DNA from: Verrucomicrobiales bacterium
GTDB lineage: Bacteria; Verrucomicrobiota; Verrucomicrobiia; Limisphaerales; UBA9464
Direction: 5' to 3'
DNA: 34,731 bases
NCBI GenBank assembly: GCA_005793375.1
Contig: SXSK01000004.1
Location: 1 to 34,731 of the forward strand
Position numbers and translations under genes: made by a program. Positions within the stretch are counted from its first letter, which is position 1. The number at the start of each line of letters is the position of its first letter. The notes below the pieces were generated by a model. That model worked only from the letters and a program-made list of their open reading frames with translations. It searched no databases and was not told the DNA's origin. Shown piece by piece: positions 7,702-16,194 of this stretch.

Positions 7702-8456
7702 GGCTTTCGATTGGGCGTCGAACTGCTTGCAATCTCACGACCTCCGGGCTGTTGGTGCAAGAGGGATTTCACTTCCGAATCGGAAAGGAATCGCCAGCGG
7801 CCGGCTTGGAGTTGTCCGAGCCGGATTGAGCCGATCTGAACGCGTTGCAGATCGGAAACTTGATAACCCAGGCTTTCAAACAACCGGCGCACCTCTCGGT
7901 TTCGGCCCTGAGATAATTCTAACTCGACGATGCTGTGGGAGTTATTCGCAGACAGCAGTTTGACGCGATCGGCCTTTAGGACCTCCCCTTCACTTTCCAG
8001 GCCGTGAAGAAACCTAGCAATTTGACGGGATTCCAAGCGTCCGATGACTCGGACGACGTAGATTTTGCGGACACCGTAACGGGGGTGAGTCAAACGGAGG
8101 CTGAACTCCCCATCATTGGTGAGAAACAACAAGCCTTCACTTTCAAGATCGAGGCGACCCACCGTATGGAGGCTTTGCCATTCCTCGGGTAGCAATTCGC
8201 CAACCGTGGCGCGGTTCTCCGGGTCTTTGCGAGTACATAGGTACCCCCTCGGTTTATTCATGGCGAGGTAGACGTGCCGTTTCGGGCGGGCAAGCTGGCC
8301 TTGCACCGCGATGATATCCCTGGCTGGATCTACTTTGGTGCCTAGCTGGGTGACCACCTTGCCATTAACGGTGACAGAGCCTTGCAGAATGAGCTTTTCG
8401 GCGGCGCGCCGAGAAGCCATTCCAGCGTCGGCGAGGGCCTTTTGTAGGCGGATCAT
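7698..8456 (-). CDS. RsuA/RluB/RluE-family rRNA pseudouridine synthase
   Basis: This 252-residue enzyme converts a uridine in rRNA to pseudouridine. It has an N-terminal S4 RNA-binding domain (MIRLQKALADAGMASRRAAE...GSVTVNGKVV, residues 1-35), then the catalytic domain with NKPRGYLCT and the active-site motif GRLDLESEGLLFLTNDG, where Asp103 is the catalytic residue. A further family block is LSQGRNREVRRLFESLGY. The frame is open upstream to 8516, but the S4 domain starts at the ATG at 8454-8456, which is chosen here. RluB (23S) is as likely as RsuA (16S); the sequence does not settle the target. Its stop overlaps the start of the SH3-domain gene. Confidence 0.92.
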   Translation of the reverse strand: MIRLQKALADAGMASRRAAEKLILQGSVTVNGKVVTQLGTKVDPARDIIAVQGQLARPKRHVYLAMNKPRGYLCTRKDPENRATVGELLPEEWQSLHTVGRLDLESEGLLFLTNDGEFSLRLTHPRYGVRKIYVVRVIGRLESRQIARFLHGLESEGEVLKADRVKLLSANNSHSIVELELSQGRNREVRRLFESLGYQVSDLQRVQIGSIRLGQLQAGRWRFLSDSEVKSLLHQQPGGREIASSSTPNRKP

Positions 8457-8642
8457 AAGAGCCAAATCCAATGAGAAAACCCCGCTTTCACAGTGTTTCC
8501 GGCACCAATCCAGCAATCATTGAGTGGTGGTTGGAGCGGGGAACTGCTGAGACGAAGCGGGCTGCCAAGTCTTCTATGCCACGCAAACTGCCAGGGCCGA
8601 TGTCGATACGACTTTCGGCGGGCTGGCGCAGAACTGATGATA

Positions 8643-8798
8643 TTATTCAGGTGGGCGGGTCTTGCGCAGTCCTGTCACGCGGTCGCCGTCTTTCCATTGT
8701 TTGCGTGATTTAAGGACCGCGACGCGTTCAAAACGCTTGAGAACATTCCGCTTGGTGCCGCTTGTGCTGGCTGCGCGGAGGCTTCGGTGCTGCGACAT
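8643..8798 (-). CDS. Chlamydiae/Verrucomicrobia/Planctomycetes-type small basic protein
   Basis: A 51-residue, strongly basic protein (MSQHRSLRAA, then TKRNVLKRFERVAVLK, then WKDGDRVTGLRKTRPP). It matches from memory the PVC small basic protein family (TIGR04137): MS.HRSL at the N-terminus, RNVL.R.ER in the middle, W..GD.V.GL.K near the end. The ATG is at 8796-8798 and the TAA at 8643-8645. The family's function is not established; its size, charge and conservation suggest RNA or ribosome association, which is inference. It lies on the minus strand, 186 bp upstream of the pseudouridine synthase gene and divergent from miaB. It is a good lineage marker for the PVC superphylum. Confidence 0.85.
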   Translation of the reverse strand: MSQHRSLRAASTSGTKRNVLKRFERVAVLKSRKQWKDGDRVTGLRKTRPPE

Positions 8799-9013
8799 AT
8801 TACTTAATAACTTTCGAGTTCAGGTTCCCATGACGGACTCATCCAACCGGGCGGTCCGTTAACAAGGAAGGGCGGATATAGCGGAGTGGCGCCTGCTTGC
8901 AAACGGGATTTTGTGCAGAACTGCAACCACCCGGTTCGCTGCTTTCTCGAATTCCTCTAGTTTCCCCGCTTCCCATTGCTCCTCCGGTCCCGTAGTTTAC
9001 AAGGCCTTTCGGG
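8799..9013. other. Divergent intergenic region between the small basic protein gene and miaB
   Basis: No gene seen. It should hold promoters for both directions. A short inverted repeat TGCAG-AA-CTGCA lies at 8914-8925. No tRNA-like fold was recognised. Confidence 0.4.
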
Positions 9014-10465
9014 ATGCCCAGCGTATTCATCAAGACCTACGGATGCCAGATGAACGAGCGCGACAGTGAAGCTGTTGCCGCTCAGTTGATGGTCAAGGGG
9101 TATGCCCTGACGCATGACGAAGCGTCTGCGGATGTCGTGTTGCTGAACACGTGCTCGGTACGGGATCTGGCGGAACAAAAAGCCATCTGGAAGATGTCTT
9201 CGTTGATCGGCGAGGGCAAAAAGCGGCGCCCAGGCCAGATTTACGGGTTTATGGGTTGCATGGCCCAAAGCCGTGGACGCCAGCTGATAGACCAATTACC
9301 CGACGTGGATTTGGTGGTTGGAACGCAAAAGTTTCATCGGATTGGGAACTACCTGGATGAGTTGCTTTCGGGGCGCGAAAAATCCGTGGTGGACATTGGG
9401 GAGGAAGCCGGATCCCAAGGTGCGATCAAAGAACACCTGCTCCACGGCAAAACGGGAGGGTTGGCGGTGACCGCTTTCGTTAGCATCATGCAAGGGTGCA
9501 ATCAGCATTGTACCTTTTGCATCGTTCCGTTCACGCGTGGGGAAGAGCGGAGTCGGACAATTCCGGATATTGTGGCGGAATGTCAGGAATTAGTCGCGCG
9601 CGGGGTCCGGGAAGTAACGCTATTGGGTCAGATCGTCACCAGTTTTGGGAAGCGTGATTATCCCACCCTTGAAGGGCGTGGACCCTTCGTGCAGTTGATA
9701 GAAGCGGTCCACGAAATCGACGGTTTGGAGCGGATTCGGTTCACGTCGCCACATCCGAAGGGTTACGGGGAGGATTTGGTGGCGGCGTACGGCAGGTTAC
9801 CGAAGCTCGTGGAAAACGCCCATTTGCCGGTGCAAAGCGGGTCCAATCGGCTCCTAAAGGCGATGCACCGTGGGTATACCCGGGAGCGTTACCTGGAGAT
9901 TATCCGTAAGCTTCGGGATGTCCGGCCGAACATCGGGCTGAGCACGGACCTGATTGTCGGATTCCCCGGTGAAACGGACGAGGACTTTCAAGATACCCTG
10001 TCTTTGTGTGACGACGTGCGGTTCGACATGGTTTATCTTTTTAAGTATTCCCCTCGAAAAGACACCCCAGCGGCGGCCATGGACAGGCAGGTTCCGGAGT
10101 CGTTAATTGAAGAACGGCACCGGATTCTCTTGGATCGAATCAATGCTATTGGCCGCGAGAAGTACGAAACATTTGTCGGTCGGACGGTTCAGATTCTTGT
10201 GGAAGGCACTAGTCGGAAGAATGCAAGTCGCATGGAGGGTCGGACTGCTTGCAACAAGATTGTTGTTTTTCCGGGGTCGCCTCGGCATCGAGGGGAATTA
10301 ATGGATGTTCGAATCGAACGGGTTGGAACTTTCACTCTGTATGGGGACCCGGCGATTCTGAATGTCGCCGGTGAGGAATTTGGATTTCGAGGGGACACGT
10401 TGAACAGCGTTACGGCTTCCGAAGCCATTCTAACAACATCTCCCTCTGGGGGGCATCTTGGGTGA
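9014..10465 (+). CDS. miaB: tRNA (N6-isopentenyladenosine-37 C2)-methylthiotransferase
   Basis: MiaB is a radical-SAM enzyme that adds a methylthio group to i6A37 in tRNAs reading UNN codons. The N-terminal MTTase domain has the three Cys ligands of the auxiliary cluster: TYGCQMN (Cys11), NTCSVR (Cys47) and MGCMAQ (Cys82). The radical-SAM motif is QGCNQHCTFCIVP with Cys162, Cys166 and Cys169. Further blocks are LLGQIVTSF (usually LLGQNVNSY), HLPVQSGSN and LIVGFPGETDEDF, followed by a C-terminal TRAM RNA-binding domain (about residues 385-450). Length, 483 residues, is normal with a slightly extended tail. RimO and MtaB are less likely given the GCQMN and LPVQSGS motifs. The gene is divergent from the small basic protein gene. 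Confidence 0.95.
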   Translation: MPSVFIKTYGCQMNERDSEAVAAQLMVKGYALTHDEASADVVLLNTCSVRDLAEQKAIWKMSSLIGEGKKRRPGQIYGFMGCMAQSRGRQLIDQLPDVDLVVGTQKFHRIGNYLDELLSGREKSVVDIGEEAGSQGAIKEHLLHGKTGGLAVTAFVSIMQGCNQHCTFCIVPFTRGEERSRTIPDIVAECQELVARGVREVTLLGQIVTSFGKRDYPTLEGRGPFVQLIEAVHEIDGLERIRFTSPHPKGYGEDLVAAYGRLPKLVENAHLPVQSGSNRLLKAMHRGYTRERYLEIIRKLRDVRPNIGLSTDLIVGFPGETDEDFQDTLSLCDDVRFDMVYLFKYSPRKDTPAAAMDRQVPESLIEERHRILLDRINAIGREKYETFVGRTVQILVEGTSRKNASRMEGRTACNKIVVFPGSPRHRGELMDVRIERVGTFTLYGDPAILNVAGEEFGFRGDTLNSVTASEAILTTSPSGGHLG

Positions 10466-10509
10466 TGTTTGCCTTTGATGCACACTTTGTTTGGCGATAC
10501 TGAAACGAA

Positions 10510-11052
10510 ATGAAGCTCTCTCTCCTCTGCTTGGTTTTGGGATTAGGCTACGCCCTTCCCAATGTTTACGGATTCCTGAATGCGAAATTCTATGCGGAAG
10601 CGCTCCAGAAATTCCCCCGGAGTATTCCTGCAGGAATACTCCTTATGTTGGGCGCGACCGGATGGTTTGAATGGTTGCTGTGGCATGAACGGTTGGCGGA
10701 CATCGCCCCTTGGAAGATGGTATTGCAAGGGGTTTTTCTATTCGCCGGTGTGGCTGCGTGCTTCGTTTTGAAGGATTTCCTCGCGGTTCGAGGATTGGCC
10801 GTGTTGATGATGCTGACGGCCAACGTGATGTTGGAAACCCAGCGGTTACATCCGAGTGCGCTCAAAAATGTCATTACCTTGTGGGCCTACGTGATTGCGG
10901 TGGGTGGCATGTGGCTCGTGATATCGCCTTGGCGATTGCGCGATTGGATTCAATGGAACGTGGCGAAAGACTCCAGGTTTCGGAAAGGTTTGGCACTTCG
11001 TGGGGCGTTCGGAGTGTTTGTGGCGATACTCGGTTTGACGGTCTTGCAGTGA
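10510..11052 (+). CDS. Multi-pass membrane protein, unknown function
   Basis: A 180-residue hydrophobic protein with about five membrane segments: LSLLCLVLGLGYALP at the N-terminus, IPAGILLMLGATGWFEWLL, VLQGVFLFAGVAACFVL, VITLWAYVIAVGGMWLVI, and a final GAFGVFVAILGLTVL. No catalytic or binding motif is recognised. It begins 44 bp after the miaB stop and may be cotranscribed with it. The first ATG (10510) is preferred, because it begins directly with the first membrane segment. Confidence 0.7.
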   Translation: MKLSLLCLVLGLGYALPNVYGFLNAKFYAEALQKFPRSIPAGILLMLGATGWFEWLLWHERLADIAPWKMVLQGVFLFAGVAACFVLKDFLAVRGLAVLMMLTANVMLETQRLHPSALKNVITLWAYVIAVGGMWLVISPWRLRDWIQWNVAKDSRFRKGLALRGAFGVFVAILGLTVLQ

Positions 11053-11546
11053 GATTTAATTCTACGCAAGCATGTAGTAATAAAGCGATTGCGCTTCTTG
11101 ATCACGCGGCTCGTATTTTTCGTCAAGAGTTAGTGACCGAGCCCGAATTCCTCTGGGAGTTCGCGGTTCCCTGGTTCTGCAAGAAATCCGGGGATTCAGC
11201 AACCGGGGTGAAGGTGCTTCAGCCAGCGCCATGGGGGTGATTCGCTGCAATCCGTGAAGAGTTGGACGGTTTTTCCATCTGATGGTTAGCAAATCGGACG
11301 AAGGCGAGCCGCGGGAAGGCGATGGTGGTTTCGAAAAGAATTTGTCGATTGGATGGACTCGGAACACGCATGAGAGTAGAGGTTTGGCGTGGTCTGAGCT
11401 TATTATGATTGTGGGTCTGGGTCCGAAAAACACGACGGAGAGACAACTGTTTGCGTCGCTTGCGTTGACTTTCGAAGGTCCATTCCTAAAACTCCGCTCG
11501 CAAATTTCCCGAGGAATACATCCGACGGATCACTGACTTAACTTTT
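11053..11546. other. Gene-poor leader region before the pilus motor cluster
   Basis: About 490 bp in which no gene is recognised. The short open frames on both strands show no family motif and look like chance. The region should carry the promoter of the downstream ATPase gene; one candidate is listed at 11465-11492. Confidence 0.5.
11465..11492 (+). promoter_or_regulatory. Candidate sigma70-type promoter for the pilB-pilT-pilB-pilC cluster
   Basis: TTGACT (11465-11470), 16-bp spacer, TAAAAC (11487-11492), about 55 bp upstream of the first ATPase start. The match is fair for the -35 and weak for the -10 hexamer. Confidence 0.3.
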
Positions 11547-13262
11547 GTGGCTGCCAAAGACGACTATCTGATTGAAACCATGCTCGACATGGGCCTTCTG
11601 GCTCGGGAGCGGGTGGATGAAATTCGACCTGAAGCGGAAGCAGCTGGGGAAGGGGTGCTGGACACCTTGGTCAAACAAGGGGCTGTGGCTCCGAGTTTGG
11701 TAACCCAAGCCAAGTCCACTTACTTTGGCGTTGAATCGGTCTCCTTGGGTGACATGCGCCTGAGTGATGACGTGATCAAAGCGATTCCGCGCCACGTGGC
11801 CAAGAAGTACAATGCGGTTCCGGTCAGTGTCAGTGACAGTTCGATCGTTGTGGCCATCAACGACCCCAGTGACATTGAGAACTTGGACGGGCTTCAAGTG
11901 GCGCTAGGGAAGTCCATTGAACACCGGGTAGCGAGTGAGAATGAGATACAGGAGGCACTTGCCGAGTACTACGGAGGGAGTTCTCGCGAAGATGGTGGGT
12001 TGAGCCAGATGATCCAGGACATCACCGAAGGTGAAGTGGAGGTTTCGGCGATGACATCGGCGATGGGCGATGCCGGTGAATCGGTGGAGGCGGATGCGCC
12101 GATCATTAAATTGGTCAATCAGATCATTGCGGACGCCTTCAAGATGAGGGCTTCCGACATTCATCTGGAGCCCATGGCGAAGACGTTTCGCATACGATAC
12201 CGCATCGACGGTATGTGCATGGAGCAAAAGAGTCCGCCCAAGCGACTCCAGCCACCGATTATAGCCCGGTTAAAGATTCAATCCGGGATGAGCATTGCTG
12301 AAAAGCGGATCCCGCAGGACGGACGTATTCAGACGAGTGTCAGCGGTAAGACCATCGATCTGCGTGTCAACTGTCTCCCTACGACCCATGGCGAGTCGAT
12401 CGTCATGCGTATTTTGGACAAGACCGGCCTGAAGCTCGGACTGGCGGAATTGGGCTTTATGGCAGACGATCAGGCGACCTTCGAGCGGTTGATTGGTCTG
12501 CCTGATGGGATTCTGCTAGTGACGGGTCCAACGGGTTCGGGGAAAACCACGACTCTGTACTCCTGCTTAAACTATATCAATCGGCCGGACCGCAAGATCA
12601 TTACGGTAGAGGACCCGGTGGAGTACATGCTCGCTGGTATCAACCAGGTTCAAGTCCACGAGCAGATCGGGTTTACGTTTGCTACCGCATTGCGCTCGAT
12701 GCTCCGCCAGGCCCCGAATGTCATCATGCTGGGTGAAATTCGCGATTTGGAAACTGCGACAATTGCCATCAATGCGTCGCTTACGGGTCACTTGGTGTTT
12801 TCCACGCTTCATACGAACGACGCACCGGGTGCTGTAGCCCGTTTGATTGATATCGGGGTAAAGCCCTTCCTGGTGGCCTCTTCGGCCCGTTGCTTGATGG
12901 CTCAGCGATTAGTGCGCAAGATTTGCAAGAAATGCATTTCCAACTCGACTATCACTGAGCATGAAATGCACACCTTGGGAATCACGCCGGAACAGTTGGC
13001 AACGGCCAACATCAAGAAAGGCAGGGGATGCCCGGATTGCAATCGGACGGGGAACCGGGGGCGCATGGGAATCTTCGAGATTTTCTTGATCCAGGATGAA
13101 GCGCGCAAGTTGATTTACGAAAAAGCTCCATCAAACGTGTTGCGCAACAAGGCGCGTGAGATGGGCATGCGCACGCTGCGCGAGGACGGCACCCGCAAGG
13201 TACTCGCAGGTGTCACTACCGCAGATGAGGTAATCCGGGCGACCTCCGGAGATGCGAACTAG
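11547..13262 (+). CDS. pilB: GspE/PilB-family assembly ATPase (first copy)
   Basis: A 571-residue hexameric ATPase of the type II secretion/type IV pilus family that powers pilin extension at the inner membrane. The N-terminal part (about residues 1-150) is the MshEN-like/GspE N-terminal domain. The ATPase core has Walker [13 protein letters not shown] (from residue 327), the Asp box ITVEDPVEY, Walker B VIMLGEIRDLETA and the His box GHLVFSTLHTND. Two CxxC pairs (Cys460/463, Cys495/498) form the zinc site typical of extension ATPases and absent from PilT. The segment RQAPNVIML departs from the usual RQDPD. The gene starts with GTG at 11547, since the sequence right after it (AAKDDYLIETMLDMGL) already fits the family. 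It heads a motor cluster; the second PilB copy lies after pilT. Confidence 0.93.
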   Translation: MAAKDDYLIETMLDMGLLARERVDEIRPEAEAAGEGVLDTLVKQGAVAPSLVTQAKSTYFGVESVSLGDMRLSDDVIKAIPRHVAKKYNAVPVSVSDSSIVVAINDPSDIENLDGLQVALGKSIEHRVASENEIQEALAEYYGGSSREDGGLSQMIQDITEGEVEVSAMTSAMGDAGESVEADAPIIKLVNQIIADAFKMRASDIHLEPMAKTFRIRYRIDGMCMEQKSPPKRLQPPIIARLKIQSGMSIAEKRIPQDGRIQTSVSGKTIDLRVNCLPTTHGESIVMRILDKTGLKLGLAELGFMADDQATFERLIGLPDGILLVTGPTGSGKTTTLYSCLNYINRPDRKIITVEDPVEYMLAGINQVQVHEQIGFTFATALRSMLRQAPNVIMLGEIRDLETATIAINASLTGHLVFSTLHTNDAPGAVARLIDIGVKPFLVASSARCLMAQRLVRKICKKCISNSTITEHEMHTLGITPEQLATANIKKGRGCPDCNRTGNRGRMGIFEIFLIQDEARKLIYEKAPSNVLRNKAREMGMRTLREDGTRKVLAGVTTADEVIRATSGDAN

Positions 13263-13353
13263 TCCGTTGGTTCATGGTCTTGCACTTGCTTAGTATTTAG
13301 TAACCTTCCGCTGGCCGGGAAATAGGCCGAGTTGAAAGAAAGATGTTTTCGAT

Positions 13354-14457
13354 ATGTCGTATCAGATGTCCGATTTGCTGCAGTTAATGGTGTCCGAAGG
13401 CGCTGCCGACCTTCACATTCGTGTTGGTATTCCTCCGGTCATCCGCCTGCACGGCATTTTGCACCGTGTGGAAGGTCCGTTGCTGCGACCTGAAGACACC
13501 GAAGAATTGATGCGCTCCATCACTTCCGAGGATCACATTCAGCATATCCGCGAAAAAGGTGGGGCGGATTTCGGGTTTGCCTTTGGCGAGTTGGCTCGCT
13601 TCCGCGTCAGTGCCTTTAAGGAGAAAGGGAACATTGCGTTAGTGTTACGGCAGATCCCCAGCAAACTTCTAACCATGGAGCAGATCGGCATTCCGCCGAG
13701 TGCCAAGGAGATGCTGTATAAGCCTCGCGGTCTCGTTCTCGTTACCGGCCCGACCGGTTCGGGCAAAACGACGACACTTGCCTCGATGATCAACATCATC
13801 AACGAGGAGCGGGATGAAGCCCACATTATTACCATCGAAGATCCTATTGAGTATTACCATAAGCACAAGAAAGCGGTGGTCACTCAGAGGGAAGTCAACA
13901 TCGATGTCCCCAATTTCGCCGAAGCGCTCCGGCGCGCGCTTCGCCAGGATCCCGATGTGATCTTGGTGGGTGAGTTGCGCGATTTGGAAACGATGGAAGC
14001 GGCGATCACGGCCGCCGAGACGGGTCACTTGGTTTTCGGAACCCTCCACACCACGGGTGCGGCTAAAACCATCGACCGTATCACCAATGCGTTCCCGACC
14101 AACCAGCAGGAACAGATCCGGATTCAGCTTTCCACGGTGTTGCAGGCGGTGATCTCCCAATTGTTGATTCCTCGACACGACAAACCGGGGCGGGTGGCCA
14201 TTTTTGAGATTATGGTGAACACCCCTTCGATTGCTGCTTTGATCCGCGACAACAAGACGTTTCGTATTCAGTCGGATATTCAAACTGGTGCCAAATGGGG
14301 GATGGTGACCCTGGATTCCTTCCTGATCGAAAAATACCAAGTAGGAATGATCGCTGAGGAGGAGGTCATCACCAAGGCCCAGGATCCGAGTACCATTGTG
14401 TTGAAACTGCAGGAACTGAAAGCGGCCCAAGCTGAAGCGGCCCGGAATACTAAGTAA
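13354..14457 (+). CDS. pilT: Type IV pilus retraction ATPase PilT
   Basis: PilT depolymerises pili and drives twitching or retraction. The 367-residue protein has the short PilT N-terminal PAS-like domain ([20 protein letters not shown]), Walker [15 protein letters not shown] (from residue 132), the Asp box [11 protein letters not shown], Walker [17 protein letters not shown], His box [20 protein letters not shown] and the C-terminal retraction motif region ([18 protein letters not shown], cf. AIRNLIRE). There is no zinc tetracysteine, as expected. It starts 91 bp after the first ATPase and ends 6 bp before the second, so all are probably one transcript. Confidence 0.95.
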   Translation: MSYQMSDLLQLMVSEGAADLHIRVGIPPVIRLHGILHRVEGPLLRPEDTEELMRSITSEDHIQHIREKGGADFGFAFGELARFRVSAFKEKGNIALVLRQIPSKLLTMEQIGIPPSAKEMLYKPRGLVLVTGPTGSGKTTTLASMINIINEERDEAHIITIEDPIEYYHKHKKAVVTQREVNIDVPNFAEALRRALRQDPDVILVGELRDLETMEAAITAAETGHLVFGTLHTTGAAKTIDRITNAFPTNQQEQIRIQLSTVLQAVISQLLIPRHDKPGRVAIFEIMVNTPSIAALIRDNKTFRIQSDIQTGAKWGMVTLDSFLIEKYQVGMIAEEEVITKAQDPSTIVLKLQELKAAQAEAARNTK

Positions 14458-14463
14458 ACGATT

Positions 14464-16167
14464 ATGCCCGATGTTTCCGCCAATCCGTTGTTGTCCCTGA
14501 TTCGAGAGCGGGGATTAATCGACGATTTACAGTTGGAAGAAGTCAGTCAGGAAATCGCACGGAGCGGCAAGCCGACGATTCAGGTCATCCTGGATTACGG
14601 TTTCCTGGACCTGGATTCGATTCTTCAGATCATGGCCGATCATCTCGGGACTTCGGTGGTAGAGCTTTCGGACTCCGAGATGACCCCGGAAGTTATTGCC
14701 ACCATCCCTCCGGAATCGGCGCGCATGTATCAGTGTGTGCCAGTGGGCCTGTACGGAGGCACCGTTCAGGTGGCGTTGGTGGATCCGCTCAATCCGTCGG
14801 TCGTCGATGAACTCGGATTCACGGTGAAGAATCCGATGCAATTGGTAGTGGCGGATCCCACGGCGATTCTCAAAGCCATTGATAAGCATTACCCGGCGAA
14901 TGTCGGCCTGGGATATGCTGACATGCTCAAGGAGCTTGGAGGCGAAGCCGATTTGGCCGCTGAACTCAGCGATGTCGATCCGTTGGCCCATCGGATTGAC
15001 GAAATCGCCAACGACGCTCCAATTGTCAAGTTTGTCAATTTGATCCTGATGCAAGCCGTCCAGGATCGAGCCAGCGACATCCATTTCGAACCGTTCGAAG
15101 ATGAATTCAAGATCCGGTATCGAGTGGACGGTGCCCTTTACGAGATGACTCCGCCGCCGAAGCATTTGGCGATGCCGATTACCTCTCGTATCAAGATCAT
15201 GGCGAATCTGAACATTTCGGAGCGCCGATTGCCGCAGGATGGTCGCATTTCATTGAACATTGGAGGTCGACAGGTGGACTTGCGTGTTTCGACCCTGCCC
15301 ACGGCGTTTGGTGAATCCGTGGTGCTTCGTATTTTGGACCGTGCAGCGATGAGCCTTGAACTCAGTTCGCTGGGGTTGCCGAAGGGCATCCTGGATCCAA
15401 TCACTGAACTAATCAACCAACCCAATGGGATCTTTGTCGTCACGGGCCCTACAGGCTCTGGAAAAACGACCACACTTTACTCCTGCCTGCGCGAGATCAA
15501 TGTGCCGGATTCCAAATTGCTCACCGTCGAGGATCCGGTCGAATTTGATATCGATGGCATCATGCAGGTGCCGGTGAACGAGTCGCTTGGGATGACCTTT
15601 GCCAAGGCATTGCGAGCCTTCCTTCGCCAGGATCCTGACATTATCATGTTGGGAGAAATGCGCGATTTGGAGACGTCTCAGATCGCCATTCAAGCCTCGC
15701 TGACGGGTCATTTGGTGCTGAGCACACTGCACACCAACGATGCATCTGGTGCGGTGACACGTCTCGTTGATATGGGCGTCGAGCCATTCCTGATCTCGTC
15801 CACCCTATTGGGGGTCTTGGCTCAACGACTGGTTCGCACGATTTGCAAGAATTGTCGGACCTCCTTTGAACCCACTGAAAACCAGTTGAGTTTACTGAAC
15901 TTGTCGCCTCATGAGTTGGGTGATCGCGCGTTCTATTACGGGCGAGGCTGCGGCACCTGTAACGATACAGGCTACAGGGGGAGAAAGGGAATTTTCGAAC
16001 TCCTCGTGATCTCTGACCCGATCCGCAATCTGATCAATGAACGCGCACCCACCCTGGTCGTAAGACAGAAGGCGATCGAACAGGGGATGGTGACCATCCG
16101 AAGTGATGGTATGCGCGGGATCTTCGACGGTGTGATTACCGTTGAAGAAGTGGTGAAATACACTTAA
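14464..16167 (+). CDS. pilB: GspE/PilB-family assembly ATPase (second copy)
   Basis: A 567-residue extension ATPase with the same layout as the gene upstream of pilT: N-terminal MshEN-like domain ([20 protein letters not shown]...), Walker [13 protein letters not shown] (from residue 328), Asp box [10 protein letters not shown], Walker [14 protein letters not shown], His box [12 protein letters not shown] and zinc cysteines Cys461/464 and Cys496/499. It differs clearly from the first copy in sequence, especially in the N-terminal half and the linker (residues 140-175), so it is a paralogue rather than a recent duplicate. The two may serve different pseudopilus or pilus systems, or form mixed motors; the sequence does not decide. 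The start is 6 bp after pilT, and the stop is 27 bp before pilC. Confidence 0.94.
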   Translation: MPDVSANPLLSLIRERGLIDDLQLEEVSQEIARSGKPTIQVILDYGFLDLDSILQIMADHLGTSVVELSDSEMTPEVIATIPPESARMYQCVPVGLYGGTVQVALVDPLNPSVVDELGFTVKNPMQLVVADPTAILKAIDKHYPANVGLGYADMLKELGGEADLAAELSDVDPLAHRIDEIANDAPIVKFVNLILMQAVQDRASDIHFEPFEDEFKIRYRVDGALYEMTPPPKHLAMPITSRIKIMANLNISERRLPQDGRISLNIGGRQVDLRVSTLPTAFGESVVLRILDRAAMSLELSSLGLPKGILDPITELINQPNGIFVVTGPTGSGKTTTLYSCLREINVPDSKLLTVEDPVEFDIDGIMQVPVNESLGMTFAKALRAFLRQDPDIIMLGEMRDLETSQIAIQASLTGHLVLSTLHTNDASGAVTRLVDMGVEPFLISSTLLGVLAQRLVRTICKNCRTSFEPTENQLSLLNLSPHELGDRAFYYGRGCGTCNDTGYRGRKGIFELLVISDPIRNLINERAPTLVVRQKAIEQGMVTIRSDGMRGIFDGVITVEEVVKYT

Positions 16168-16194
16168 TTTTTTTAAAACACATCCAGGCCTGTT

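Noticed and set aside
8488-8646. Minus-strand open frame between the small basic protein and the pseudouridine synthase, reading SRIDIGPGSLRGIEDLAARF
   Set aside because: It looks somewhat protein-like, but there is no ATG until near its end and no clear homologue, so it may be a remnant or chance.
8870-8960. Possible tRNA-like segment near the miaB promoter (GGTTCG present)
   Set aside because: No acceptor stem or anticodon arm could be folded around it.
11062-11536. Short open frames on both strands before the first ATPase gene
   Set aside because: No start signal, no motif, and composition rich in Arg, Ser and Pro as expected for chance frames.
13669-14430. Long minus-strand open frame of 253 codons across pilT
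   Set aside because: It lies antisense to a clear PilT with all motifs, has no recognisable motif itself, and similar antisense frames occur over many GC-rich genes here.
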